Of a stretch of 35,427 nt of DNA, positions 8,406-17,150 are shown piece after piece; position 1 is the first letter of the stretch; each line of letters opens with the position of its first letter. The translations under genes were made by a program, and so were the position numbers. The DNA lies in NCBI GenBank assembly GCA_030625085.1, contig DAOURK010000033.1:1-35427 (forward strand), written 5' to 3'. This stretch comes from Pseudomonadota bacterium. Its GTDB lineage: Bacteria > SZUA-182 > DTGQ01. The notes beneath the pieces are model-generated. The model did not search any database, had not been told where the DNA came from, and worked only from the letters and a program-made list of their open reading frames with translations.

Positions 8406-9068
8406 TCAATTCCAGTATTTATCTCGCTTACGGTGTCGTAAGTTTTTTATTTTTCTCAAGATGTTTGAATGATTCAGGTATATATAGCCTATAACCATTC
8501 CACCGAGATGGGCTATATGGGCGACGCCATCTACCCTTTGGGATACTGTCGAGTAGAATTCAATAAGACCAAAAATAAGAGCAAAATATTTAGCTTTTAT
8601 CGGGAAGAGAAAGTTTAAGTATATGATTCGGTTTGGATAAGTAATTGCAAAGGCGAGCAATATTCCATAGATAGCTCCGGATGCGCCTATGGTGGGGATT
8701 CTTGAGGAAGGATTGAATAAGGCGGTGCAAAGCCCTGCTCCAATTCCGGTAATAAAAAAGTATTTTAGAAAGAAGCTTGTTCCCCATTGATATTCGAGTT
8801 CACTACCGAACATCCAGAGAGCAAAAAGGTTCATGATAAGGTGCATTAATCCACCATGGAGGAATATATAGGTTACCGGTTGCCAAAGAAAAAATCTATG
8901 CCAAATATAGTAAGGCCGTAGCCCGCAGAAGGCTATCAATAGACGACCTAAAAAGAGTTGAAGGAAAAAGATAACCCCCATGATTATCATTAATTTTTTT
9001 ATGCCTTTACTTAAAGAGGGGCCAAATGAAGAATGATTTGGCCTATATTCATAATAACGATACGACAT
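8406..9068 (-). CDS. Rhomboid-family intramembrane serine protease
   Basis: 220 residues, multi-pass. After a Tyr/Arg-rich cytosolic N-terminus the first membrane segment starts near residue 25. Family hallmarks are present in order: HLIMNLFALWMFGSELEY (oxyanion His and Asn in the helix-2 motif), TIGASGAIYG with nucleophile Ser130, and VAHIAHLGG with catalytic His187 in the last core helix. The length fits a compact six-helix bacterial rhomboid. Rhomboids cleave membrane-anchored substrates within or near the bilayer. The adjacent secreted proteins with hydrophobic N-termini are possible substrates, but this is only suggested by position. The ATG at 9068 has AGGGG upstream. Confidence 0.9.
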   Translation of the reverse strand: MSYRYYEYRPNHSSFGPSLSKGIKKLMIIMGVIFFLQLFLGRLLIAFCGLRPYYIWHRFFLWQPVTYIFLHGGLMHLIMNLFALWMFGSELEYQWGTSFFLKYFFITGIGAGLCTALFNPSSRIPTIGASGAIYGILLAFAITYPNRIIYLNFLFPIKAKYFALIFGLIEFYSTVSQRVDGVAHIAHLGGMVIGYIYLNHSNILRKIKNLRHRKRDKYWN

Positions 9069-9715
9069 GTTTTCCCCTGTTCTGAAAATAGCGGAATTTA
9101 TTAGTCTTGATGATCATCAACTATTTAACCCTATAACGTCACTTATTTTTTCGATCATTAAGGTGATTGGGTTTGCCTTATTTTGATAAATTTTGTTATT
9201 CATTTAGTGCCGGGTGTTTATGAAACAAGTGTCGTTGTAGGGTTAAGTTCATTAATTATACCATCATTCTCATGGAAATAGTATACTAGCACGATATATC
9301 GGATATTGCATTAAAATTTTGCAATAGATTTACGCCCATCCCTATATTTTGTTATACTATTTGTATTCAAGCACTGTGGAAAATGCCCCCTATCCAATTA
9401 GTGTTAAATGACCCCTTGATGGTAACCTTTTGGGGGTCAATCTTAAATCTAGGCCAATCCCCCTATTCTCCCATATTATAAAATAGTTAGGCCGAGTTCA
9501 AAAAATTTTTTTATATCGAAAACCATTTTAAGAATGTCTTTACTTACAACTATTTAAGACTACTAAAAATCCCATTTGTCGCCTTATATCGAAAACCCTG
9601 GAAGATAATCTTAGATAGTTGCCTGAGTGACTATTTAATGGTATGATGTGAAAAAAAATGAAAGCCAGGCGTAAAGGAAATTTATATAACATATCTGTCT
9701 TTTAAAGGAATAAAA
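9069..9715. other. Divergent intergenic region with hairpin and direct repeat
   Basis: This lies between the minus-strand rhomboid and the plus-strand radical SAM gene, so it should hold two promoters. Visible structures are an inverted repeat TGACCCC (9409-9415) / GGGGTCA (9433-9439), and a 14-bp direct repeat TTATATCGAAAACC at 9511-9524 and 9584-9597. The direct repeat could be a regulator site for the downstream gene. No coding frame stands out. Confidence 0.5.
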
Positions 9716-10777
9716 ATGTTGGATCAAAAAATTGACGCATCATTACGATTGATTGCCTGGGAATTTACCCAAAAATGTAATCTTAAGTGCTTGCATTGCC
9801 GCGGTTCAGCAAGTAATGAGAATTCTCCGGAAGAGTTGAATCTATCGGAGAGCCGATCTTTTGTTGACACATTAAAAGATTTTAAATCTCCACCTATCTT
9901 AATTTTTAGCGGTGGAGAGCCGCTCACTCGCGAAGAATCCTTTGAAGTCATTGAGTATGCTTCACATAATAAACTTCGGGTAGTTCTGGCAACCAATGGG
10001 ACCTTAATCAATAAAGATATAGCCAAGACATTAAAAAAAATTGGTATCCAAAGAGTAAGTATCAGTGTGGATGGGGCTACAGCGGAAAGTCACGACAGCT
10101 TTCGAGGGCTTTCAGGGGCTTATGTCAAGGCTATGGACGGAATTGAGGAACTGAAGCGAGTTGATTTACCTTTCCAGATTAATACTACCATCACCCGAAG
10201 GAATCTCAAAGAGATTGAGGACATTGCCGAATTGGCTGTAAAAATAAAAGCCCAGGCTCTCCACATTTTTTTGTTGGTTCCCACCGGAAGGGGTAAGGAT
10301 CTCGAAAGAGAAGAAATTTCGGCTATTGAGTATGAAAAGGTACTGCGGTGGTTTTATGAATTCGGCCGGGAATATCCTATCCAGGTAAAGGCAACCTGCG
10401 CCCCTCACTATTATCGTATTGTTCACCAGTTGTCCGGAGAGCTCCCCTCTTCACATGCATCTAAAGGGTTAGCCGCTTATAGTCGGGGATGCCTTGGGGG
10501 AACCGGATTTTGTTTTATATCTTACAAGGGAGACGTATGCCCTTGTGGTTATCTTCCTGTAGTAGCCGGCAATATCCGGGAGCAACGCTTAAGCCAAATT
10601 TGGTCCGAATCCCCAGTTTTTCTGGATCTTCGAAATCCGGATAAACTTCAGGGTAAATGCGGGCGATGCGAATATCGATGGATCTGCGGTGGGTGCCGGG
10701 CACGCGCTTACCATACGTCCGGCGACTATTTGGCGGAAGAGCCATTGTGTATCTATCACCCCAAAGAAAATAAATGA
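9716..10777 (+). CDS. Radical SAM/SPASM protein, AhbD/NirJ-like
   Basis: 353 residues. The radical SAM [4Fe-4S] motif is CNLKCLHC (Cys21, Cys25, Cys28), followed by the SAM-binding FSGGEPL and a typical core (LATNGT, VSISVDGA). The C-terminal half is a SPASM-type region with many cysteines: Cys259, Cys266, Cys275, Cys277, then CGRCEYRWICGGC (315-327) and Cys345. The opening RLIAWEFTQKCNLKCLHCRG and the phrase LVPTGRGKDL resemble enzymes of alternative heme and heme d1 synthesis (AhbC/AhbD/NirJ group). Peptide-modifying SPASM enzymes are the alternative. No other heme-pathway gene and no small precursor-peptide gene is seen nearby, so the substrate is open. AAAGGA precedes the ATG. The next radical SAM gene starts four bases after its stop. 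Confidence 0.75.
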   Translation: MLDQKIDASLRLIAWEFTQKCNLKCLHCRGSASNENSPEELNLSESRSFVDTLKDFKSPPILIFSGGEPLTREESFEVIEYASHNKLRVVLATNGTLINKDIAKTLKKIGIQRVSISVDGATAESHDSFRGLSGAYVKAMDGIEELKRVDLPFQINTTITRRNLKEIEDIAELAVKIKAQALHIFLLVPTGRGKDLEREEISAIEYEKVLRWFYEFGREYPIQVKATCAPHYYRIVHQLSGELPSSHASKGLAAYSRGCLGGTGFCFISYKGDVCPCGYLPVVAGNIREQRLSQIWSESPVFLDLRNPDKLQGKCGRCEYRWICGGCRARAYHTSGDYLAEEPLCIYHPKENK

Positions 10778-10781
10778 TTTT

Positions 10782-13439
10782 ATGGATTTTTTCAATTTTT
10801 TGTCTCACATCTCCAAGCCAACGCGTTACATTGGAAATGAATTCAATGCCATCCAAAAAAACTGGGATGAGGTTCAATTTCGCATAGCTTTGGCTTATCC
10901 TGATCTCTACGAAATAGGCATGTCCAATTTAGCCCTTAAAATTTTGTATGGGATCCTCAATAACAGATCAGATGTCCTAGCTGAACGAGTATTCTGCCCC
11001 TGGCCCGACGCAGAGCAAAAAATGCGTGAAAGCGGGACCCCGCTCTTTAGCCTGGAATCCAAAAAGCCATTAAAACAATTCGACCTTTTCGGGTTTACTT
11101 TGCCCTATGAATTATGCTTCACCAATATTTTGAATATGTTAAACTTGGCAGATATCCCCTTTTTCTCTTCCCATCGAGATGAGTCCTATCCTTTAATCAT
11201 AGGCGGAGGACCCGGAGCTTTCAACCCGGAACCCCTGGCGGATTTTTTTGATTTATTTGTCTTAGGAGATGGGGAAGAAGTAATTCTCGAACTGGCAGAC
11301 TTAGGGATTCAGGCTAAAAAAGAAAAATGGTCGAAATCTTTCTTGCTCAAACAAATGGCCAAACTGTCGGGAATATATGTTCCCTCCCATTTCAGGATAA
11401 CATATCATCCTGATGGTACTATCCAAAAAATTATTCCCTTACAGGGGCAGACTATTATTGAAAAAAGGCTTGTTCAGGACCTAAACCAGGCATTTTACCC
11501 CACCAGTCCGGTAATTTCAAATGCCGAAACAGTTCATGACCGTTTTGCTCTGGAGATTGCTCGAGGATGCAGTCATGGATGCCGTTTTTGTCAGGCCGGG
11601 TCCCTGTATCGTCCGGTGCGGGAGAGAAAATTAGAAACCTTGCACAGCATGGCGCGAGAATCCATCAAACATACAGGCTATGAAGAGCTTTCTTTAGTTT
11701 CTTTAAATTCTAGTGATTACAGCCAGTTGGAGAAATTACTCGGCCTTTTAAGGAAAGATTGCCAAACCCACATGATGGCTCTCTCTCTACCCTCTCTGCG
11801 GCCGGGGACATTGACTTCCACCATCATTTCTTATATTAAAGGAATCCGCAAAACCGGCTTTACTATTGCTCCGGAGGCAGGCACGCAAAGATTGCGTAAC
11901 GTCATCAATAAAGGGATTACCGAAGAAGATATCTTTAGCACAGCGCAAAAAATCTTTGAACAAGGATGGGACTTAATTAAGTTATATTTTATGATTGGTC
12001 TGCCAACCGAACAACCTGAAGACCTGGAAGGGATCGTCTCTATTAGTCGAAAAATACTAAAGCTGGGGAAAAATTTAACCAAACGACGAACCAATATCAA
12101 TTTGACCATTTCACCCTTTGTACCCAAACCTCATACTGCTTTCCAGTGGAGGCCACAGGAACCCCTTGAGATATTACAGGAAAAAACTTCTATTTTGCGT
12201 CAACAATTGAATCATCGCGCCTTTAAGGTAAAATGCCGGAATCCGGAAGTAAGTTGTCTGGAAGCAGCGCTGGCCCGGGGAGATCGTCGCTTAAGCCAGG
12301 TATTAAAGAAAGCATGGGAATTGGGTTCCCGTTTTGATCAATGGACTGAGCAATTTTCTTTCAGCCTTTGGGAAAAGGCTTTTGCTGAAAACAACCTTGA
12401 CATCACCTTTTATGCCAATCGATCTATAGGAGAGAAAGAAATTCTGCCGTGGGAGCACCTTTCTACTGGTATATCTCCCCATTTTTTTTCTTCTGAGGCA
12501 GCTAAAGCAGTGCAAGAGATAGCCACACCCGATTGCCGATCCACCAATTGTCAAGGATGTGGAGTTTGTAATAACGAACAAATGAAAACCCCTCCCCTGC
12601 CAAATTTGATAAACCTGGAAGAAGAACCTGTTCCGGAGGAAAAACCCTCGCAACATGTTAAAATAATAGATGAAGCAAAAAAACAATTAGGACAAAAGAC
12701 ATGCCAAATCAGGGCCAAATTTCATAAAAAAGGCCCTGCTGTTTATATGTCTCATCTTGATTTGATGAGAGTCTTTCGTAGGGCAATTCGAAGGGCTGGG
12801 CTTCCCATTTCCTTCAGTCAGGGGTTTCATCCTCTTCCGCGAATATCCTTAGGGCTACCCCTTCCGGTAGGGATAGATGGTTTGGGTGAATATGGAGATT
12901 TTATTTTCCGGGAATCATTAAATCCGGAAGAATTTTTATCTAAAATTAATGAACAACTCCCAAAAGGAATAAAAATATTACAATGCAAACATATCCCCCT
13001 GGAATCCAGATCTCTTTTTGTTTTAATCAACTGCGTCGTCTATAAAATCAAAATTCTCCCGAGCGATTGGGAAAATGAGTTGAGGCACATTGAGCATAAT
13101 AAACAACTAGCCATTTTTCTAGGCCAGGATGAAATTTGGGTCCAAAAGAAAAAAAAGAAGCCCCCTAATAGAAGACAAGTAGGGACAGATATAACAAAAC
13201 GAATTAATATACGTCCCTTTATCCGCGACATTAGCCTGCTTAAAGAAAACAACCATGAACAAGACCATGGGTTTCGAATGTCCCTGGCCATAGCGGATGG
13301 AAGCGTTCATCCAGCCCGGGTTTTAGAATCCCTTTATGCCGGCTTAATTGATATTTCAAAAATTCCTCTTAAAATTACTCGGCAAGAGCAATATGTACTT
13401 CTTTCTAATCGTCAGTGGGACCCGTTTGATATAACTTAA
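10782..13439 (+). CDS. Radical SAM protein fused to DUF2344 (TIGR03960-TIGR03936)
   Basis: The frame is open further upstream, but the start is placed at the ATG at 10782 because earlier codons overlap the preceding gene and the family typically starts near FLSHISKPTRYIGNEFN. About 885 residues. Residues 1-230 are the B12-binding-like N-terminal part (RIALAYPDLYEIGMSNLALK, IIGGGPGAFNPEPL). The radical SAM core has RGCSHGCRFCQ with Cys263, Cys267 and Cys270, then CxxCxxC near residues 590-605 (NCQGCGVC). The C-terminal 230 residues match the radical SAM-linked DUF2344 domain (VYMSHLDLMRVFRRAIRRAG, FSQGFHPLPR). In many bacteria the two parts are neighbouring genes or fused as here. The function is not established; roles in tRNA or cofactor modification have been suggested. 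It is probably co-transcribed with the gene at 9716. Confidence 0.88.
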   Translation: MDFFNFLSHISKPTRYIGNEFNAIQKNWDEVQFRIALAYPDLYEIGMSNLALKILYGILNNRSDVLAERVFCPWPDAEQKMRESGTPLFSLESKKPLKQFDLFGFTLPYELCFTNILNMLNLADIPFFSSHRDESYPLIIGGGPGAFNPEPLADFFDLFVLGDGEEVILELADLGIQAKKEKWSKSFLLKQMAKLSGIYVPSHFRITYHPDGTIQKIIPLQGQTIIEKRLVQDLNQAFYPTSPVISNAETVHDRFALEIARGCSHGCRFCQAGSLYRPVRERKLETLHSMARESIKHTGYEELSLVSLNSSDYSQLEKLLGLLRKDCQTHMMALSLPSLRPGTLTSTIISYIKGIRKTGFTIAPEAGTQRLRNVINKGITEEDIFSTAQKIFEQGWDLIKLYFMIGLPTEQPEDLEGIVSISRKILKLGKNLTKRRTNINLTISPFVPKPHTAFQWRPQEPLEILQEKTSILRQQLNHRAFKVKCRNPEVSCLEAALARGDRRLSQVLKKAWELGSRFDQWTEQFSFSLWEKAFAENNLDITFYANRSIGEKEILPWEHLSTGISPHFFSSEAAKAVQEIATPDCRSTNCQGCGVCNNEQMKTPPLPNLINLEEEPVPEEKPSQHVKIIDEAKKQLGQKTCQIRAKFHKKGPAVYMSHLDLMRVFRRAIRRAGLPISFSQGFHPLPRISLGLPLPVGIDGLGEYGDFIFRESLNPEEFLSKINEQLPKGIKILQCKHIPLESRSLFVLINCVVYKIKILPSDWENELRHIEHNKQLAIFLGQDEIWVQKKKKKPPNRRQVGTDITKRINIRPFIRDISLLKENNHEQDHGFRMSLAIADGSVHPARVLESLYAGLIDISKIPLKITRQEQYVLLSNRQWDPFDIT

Positions 13440-13485
13440 TTCGTAACCGTTCAGTCCCCTCAACTCCTCCCCCTTGATGGATAAC

Positions 13486-13979
13486 TTAATTCGCTTCGTT
13501 CATTTCCGGGATACGGGAATGATGTAAACCATTCCATTGTAAGGCTTCCATTACCGCCTGGCCTATGTTAGTAAGATGATCGCCGATTTTCTCAAAATTG
13601 CTGACCAGGTCTAAAAAAATAAGAGCGGAAAAAGCATCACAAATTCCTTGTTCCAGTTGTTTAATATGGCTATTTTTGAGTCGATCTCGTAAGGAATTAA
13701 TTTGAGATTCCCTTTGAAGAATAATCTGCGCCTGATGAATGTCATTACCAGAAAGGGCTTGAATGGTGATGTCTATCATTTGACTGATTTGTTTAGATAT
13801 TTCTTTAATTTCCAGCAAGGCTTGATCAGAAAAGGAAATTCTTTTATTAGCCTTTTGTTCGGCCAATTCTTTCAAATTTACCGCATGATCTCCAATACGC
13901 TCTATATCGTTAATCACATGGATTAAGGCGGGAATTTTTCGGGATTCCTGAAATTTTTCATTATGCGGGAAGTAAGTAA
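13486..13979 (-). pseudogene. Truncated PhoU-domain fragment of a Na/Pi cotransporter-like gene
   Basis: The coding frame is open from the lepB stop (13980) to the TAA at 13486, about 165 codons. No ATG is available at its head, and the first plausible start is a GTG at 13917. The encoded part begins VTYFPHNEKFQESRKIPALI, continues through VINDIERIGDHAVNLKELAE and ends after a second PhoU repeat (LDLVSNFEKIGDHLTNIGQA). This is the C-terminal PhoU-like region of Na+/phosphate cotransporter II-type proteins. The membrane part and the start of the first PhoU repeat are missing exactly at the lepB end. Either a deletion joined the two genes or this is a reduced PhoU-only gene started at the GTG. 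Truncation seems more likely. Confidence 0.65.
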
Positions 13980-14909
13980 CTAACGACTGACATCTGAAGG
14001 ATTATAACTGAATGATTCAATAGTACTTCCAACCCGATCCCAGAATATCTGCTGATCTATGGAACCGGACCAATAAATCATAAAGGCTTTCCCGATGATT
14101 TTATCTTTTTGAACCGGTCCAAAAGATCTACTGTCCATACTCCAATCCCGGTTATCACCCATAACAAAGAAACAATTATCCGGGACCTTAAATGGGCCGA
14201 AATTGTCCAATTCGGGGTAATCAAATCCATGATAGCTACGATGAACTACATAATCTTCGTGAAGTTTTTTCCCATTAATATAGCATTCTTTTTGGTGAAT
14301 CAAAATGGTTTCCCGCGGAAGACCAATAACCCGTTTAATAAAATACTGAGTTTCATTTTTGGGATATTTAAATACAACCACATCACCTCGGCGGGGGCAG
14401 GAAAATTTGTAGACTAATTCATCAACTAAAATATGATCGCCATCAAAAATAGTAGGCGCCATTGAAGTAGCTACTACCCGATAGGCATGAACAATATTAC
14501 CTTTAATGACGTGAGAAAAAAGTGGATTGATAATATACCAGGAAAAAAAAACGAGGGCAGCATAGACATATAGTTTGTTGTAAGATTTTAAGTGATAGTG
14601 ATCTCCCTTATTTTTTGCTTCTTTCCAGCCTTTTAGAAAAACATAAAAAAAATATATGAATCCCAAAGAAAAAAAAACTAAAAAATTTGCCGGATAAGGA
14701 AGTATCAGCATCAAAAAAGCTGTAAGCAAACTAATGCCGAGGGAACCTATATAATACATTATTCCTTGGCTGAATTCGCCATTATAAACGTGCCCAAGCC
14801 CAATAACAAGTATTGTTAAAAACCCGGCCACACAAGGGCGACGTTTTTTGGGTAATGAAAAGTTCGGATCTAAAAAAATTTCTTTATTTTGTGTTCTTAT
14901 TTCTCCCAT
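13980..14909 (-). CDS. lepB: Signal peptidase I with extra N-terminal membrane segments
   Basis: The start is placed at the second in-frame ATG (14909), which has GGGAG at proper spacing. The upstream ATG at 14930 is also possible. About 309 residues. Before the catalytic domain are several hydrophobic segments (about residues 27-93 and 112-133), giving more membrane spans than the usual two; such N-terminal extensions occur in some deltaproteobacterial enzymes. The S26 peptidase motifs are complete: VVATSMAPTIFDGD with nucleophile Ser149, RGDVVVFKYP, YFIKRVIGLP with general base Lys192, and GDNRDWSMDSRSFGPV. It removes signal peptides from exported proteins, of which this window encodes at least six. 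The C-terminus carries about a dozen residues (ESFSYNPSDVSR) past the usual end, next to the truncated PhoU frame. Confidence 0.92.
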   Translation of the reverse strand: MGEIRTQNKEIFLDPNFSLPKKRRPCVAGFLTILVIGLGHVYNGEFSQGIMYYIGSLGISLLTAFLMLILPYPANFLVFFSLGFIYFFYVFLKGWKEAKNKGDHYHLKSYNKLYVYAALVFFSWYIINPLFSHVIKGNIVHAYRVVATSMAPTIFDGDHILVDELVYKFSCPRRGDVVVFKYPKNETQYFIKRVIGLPRETILIHQKECYINGKKLHEDYVVHRSYHGFDYPELDNFGPFKVPDNCFFVMGDNRDWSMDSRSFGPVQKDKIIGKAFMIYWSGSIDQQIFWDRVGSTIESFSYNPSDVSR

Positions 14910-15276
14910 GTATCTCCCAGTATCTCCCATGTCCTAAAATTTAACCCTCCCGAGAATAGATATCTTTGCTTTGCCTATTAAAACCACAGATAGACGCTAA
15001 TAATGTATCGTATAAAACTCCAAAAAGGGGCTAATATTAATTCAATATTGCTTTAAATAGCCGTAAAAAATACTCATTTATTGCGCTTAGCTTTATACCT
15101 AAAAAAATTTTTACTAAAAAAATCACCAGGTCCGCAGATAAAGGCCTGTGATTTTCAGCAGATTTTTTAACGCTTTTTGATGATGCTGAAAAAATTGTCC
15201 GATAAAAAAAAATGAGGACTACCCGCGAATAATAAATTTTTGACATGACCCTTATAATTCGGGATAGGAATTCTTA
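14910..15276. other. Divergent intergenic region with a hairpin
   Basis: This separates lepB (minus) from the glycosyltransferase (plus). A hairpin at about 15121-15153 (AATCACCAGG / CCTGTGATT, with one bulged base) is followed on the minus strand by seven Ts, so it could terminate a minus-strand transcript, but no gene is visible upstream of it on that strand. A minus-strand 69-codon frame over it (15037-15246) looks spurious. Confidence 0.4.
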
Positions 15277-16482
15277 ATGAACGTTTTGCATGTTCTTGAT
15301 CATTCTCTGCCATATATCACTGATTACAGTCTGCGAAGCCGATATATTATAAAATTACAAAAAGACCTTGGAATTAAACCTTTAGTAATCACCTCCCCTC
15401 ACCATGAAATCAGCTCTAGTCCTATAGAATTGATTGAGGGAGTGTTCCACTATCGCACACCTTTGCCCCCAAAAAAACCTGGCAACAGTAACCAATGTCC
15501 ATTTATTAATGAGAAATCATTGATCCCGGCTCTCGGCCGGATTATCGATCACGTGACAATCAATAAAAAAATTCATTTGATTCACGCCCATTCTCCCTTT
15601 TTAAACGGATTTGCCGCTTTAAAAATATGCCGCCAAAAACAAATCCCACTTGTCTACGAAGTTGGAAATCTCACAGGGGAAAAGGCCCTCAATTATAACC
15701 AGGGTATAGCCAATCCTGCCGCTCATGCTGTTACGAAAAACCTGGAAATTTTTTTATGTCGACAAGCCGGAGCGGTTGTGGTTACAGAAGAAAAGATACG
15801 ACAGCAGATTATCAACCAGGGAGTAGCACGGGAAAAAATTTATATGGTCCCCAATGGAGAGGATATATCTTTACTACAACCCGTTCAAAAAGATGAGGAA
15901 TTTATACAGAAATACAATTTAAAAAATAACCCGGTATTAGGTTTTATTGGTTCCTTCTTCCACCATGAAGGAGTAGATTGTTTATTAAAAGCCTTTTTAA
16001 AAATCCATGAAAAAGTTCCTGAATCAAAACTATTGTTGATTGCTGATAAAGAGAAAACAAAAAAAATCCCCCCCTCGTGCAGGGATGTTTCGGGACATAT
16101 CATTTATGTAGGACAGGTTAAAAAAAAGGATATTCAACGATATTACTCACTGATTGACATTTTGGTATATCCCCAACTAAAGCAAGACGTGACTGATAAA
16201 TTTTCCTCCCAACAATCCTTAAAAGCTTTATCTGTGGGCAAACCCATCGTAGCCAGCGACACGAGTGATTTACGTGAGCTACTCATCAACAAAAAAACAG
16301 GGTTATTTTTTAAAGCCGGAGATATTTCTGATTTAACCGGTAAATGTTTAAAATTAATAATGAACAAACATCTTCGACAAGATATTAACCAATGTGCTCA
16401 CCAACAGGTAAAACAGGATCGAAAATGGCTCCAGGGCCTAGCGCAATACCTCAAGGTTTATAAAAGTTTACTCTCTCAATAA
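15277..16482 (+). CDS. Family 4 glycosyltransferase, exosortase-A-system-like
   Basis: 401 residues. The opening MNVLHVLDHSLPYITDYSLR is typical of the PEP-CTERM/exosortase-A-associated GT4 family (TIGR04063-like). The N-terminal Rossmann half contains IHLIHAHSPFLNG. The C-terminal half has VPNGEDISLLQP, LGFIGSFFHHEGVDCLLKAF and GKPIVASDTSDLRELL. One oddity stands out: the conserved donor-binding Glu in the usual LEAMA(M)GK motif is Lys316 here (SLKALSVGK), and the first Glu of the EX7E pair is also absent. The enzyme may be inactive or use another donor geometry. No exosortase or other exopolysaccharide gene is nearby. AGGA sits upstream of the ATG. Probably cytosolic or membrane-associated, in surface glycan synthesis. 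Confidence 0.82.
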   Translation: MNVLHVLDHSLPYITDYSLRSRYIIKLQKDLGIKPLVITSPHHEISSSPIELIEGVFHYRTPLPPKKPGNSNQCPFINEKSLIPALGRIIDHVTINKKIHLIHAHSPFLNGFAALKICRQKQIPLVYEVGNLTGEKALNYNQGIANPAAHAVTKNLEIFLCRQAGAVVVTEEKIRQQIINQGVAREKIYMVPNGEDISLLQPVQKDEEFIQKYNLKNNPVLGFIGSFFHHEGVDCLLKAFLKIHEKVPESKLLLIADKEKTKKIPPSCRDVSGHIIYVGQVKKKDIQRYYSLIDILVYPQLKQDVTDKFSSQQSLKALSVGKPIVASDTSDLRELLINKKTGLFFKAGDISDLTGKCLKLIMNKHLRQDINQCAHQQVKQDRKWLQGLAQYLKVYKSLLSQ

Positions 16483-17150
16483 ACCCATAAGAATCCCTTT
16501 TACACCCTTCACTAAATATCTCAAGTAAACACTCATGAACGAGTTATTCACCCCCCGAGGATGAAAAATTTAATTTTTTTCAGTAAAGTCTATTTTTCAA
16601 AGTGTGTTTTCATGATAAAGAATAGCACAAGGCCAACCAGTTTTCCTTAGCCCTAATTTTATTGGCCTTGGATTGCTCATGTATGTGATATTTCCTGATT
16701 ATTAATTATTAAAATAAAAATAATGTAGTTAATTTTGGTAAAAATGACGATTTTACTTTTTACGATATATACCGACGCAAATAAATCTTATTTGAGGTTC
16801 TCCCTAAACTATTATGAAAAAAATAACCGGAGCGTCTTTAATGCTTCTTAAAAGTAAGGAGGTGATGATTAACGACAAGGATTTCTCAGTTATATTAAAA
16901 CAGTCCCCATATAGTAAGTGTCATTGATGTCCTCCATATTGAAATATTAAGCATGGAGGCAAAGCCAACGGAAAATTAGATTAAACAAATAAGGGGGTGA
17001 AGGATTATGTAGAATAAATATTATTCTCGCAAAAAATGCCTCTAAGTAAGAATTGATTATATCACTGGAGCCAATTTGCCAGCCAAAAAGATTGCTCTTA
17101 GTGCTGTAGTCAACAACCAATTTTAAACCCAATATGAGGAGAGTGATACA
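16483..17150. other. Long leader region with candidate structured RNA
   Basis: About 670 bases before a secreted-protein gene. The second half is structured. CCTCCAT (16931-16937) pairs with ATGGAGG (16953-16959), and a GGAGG at 16859 could pair with the same CCTCC, giving two mutually exclusive folds. The hairpin is followed by GCAAAGCCAACGG (16959-16971), which resembles part of the cyclic-di-GMP-I (GEMM) riboswitch core, but the GGCAAACC half of that motif is not found. A regulatory leader is possible and unproven. Confidence 0.35.

Noticed and set aside
9716-10777. RiPP maturase with precursor peptide
   Set aside because: SPASM cysteines would allow it, but I found no small precursor gene next to it and the sequence leans to the heme-related group.
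15037-15246. Minus-strand 69-codon frame between lepB and the glycosyltransferase
   Set aside because: It runs through a hairpin, has no ribosome binding site and its translation looks like non-coding repeats.
16947-17132. Minus-strand 61-codon frame in the leader of the secreted-protein gene
   Set aside because: It lies over a structured 5' region of a plus-strand gene and has no supporting start signal.
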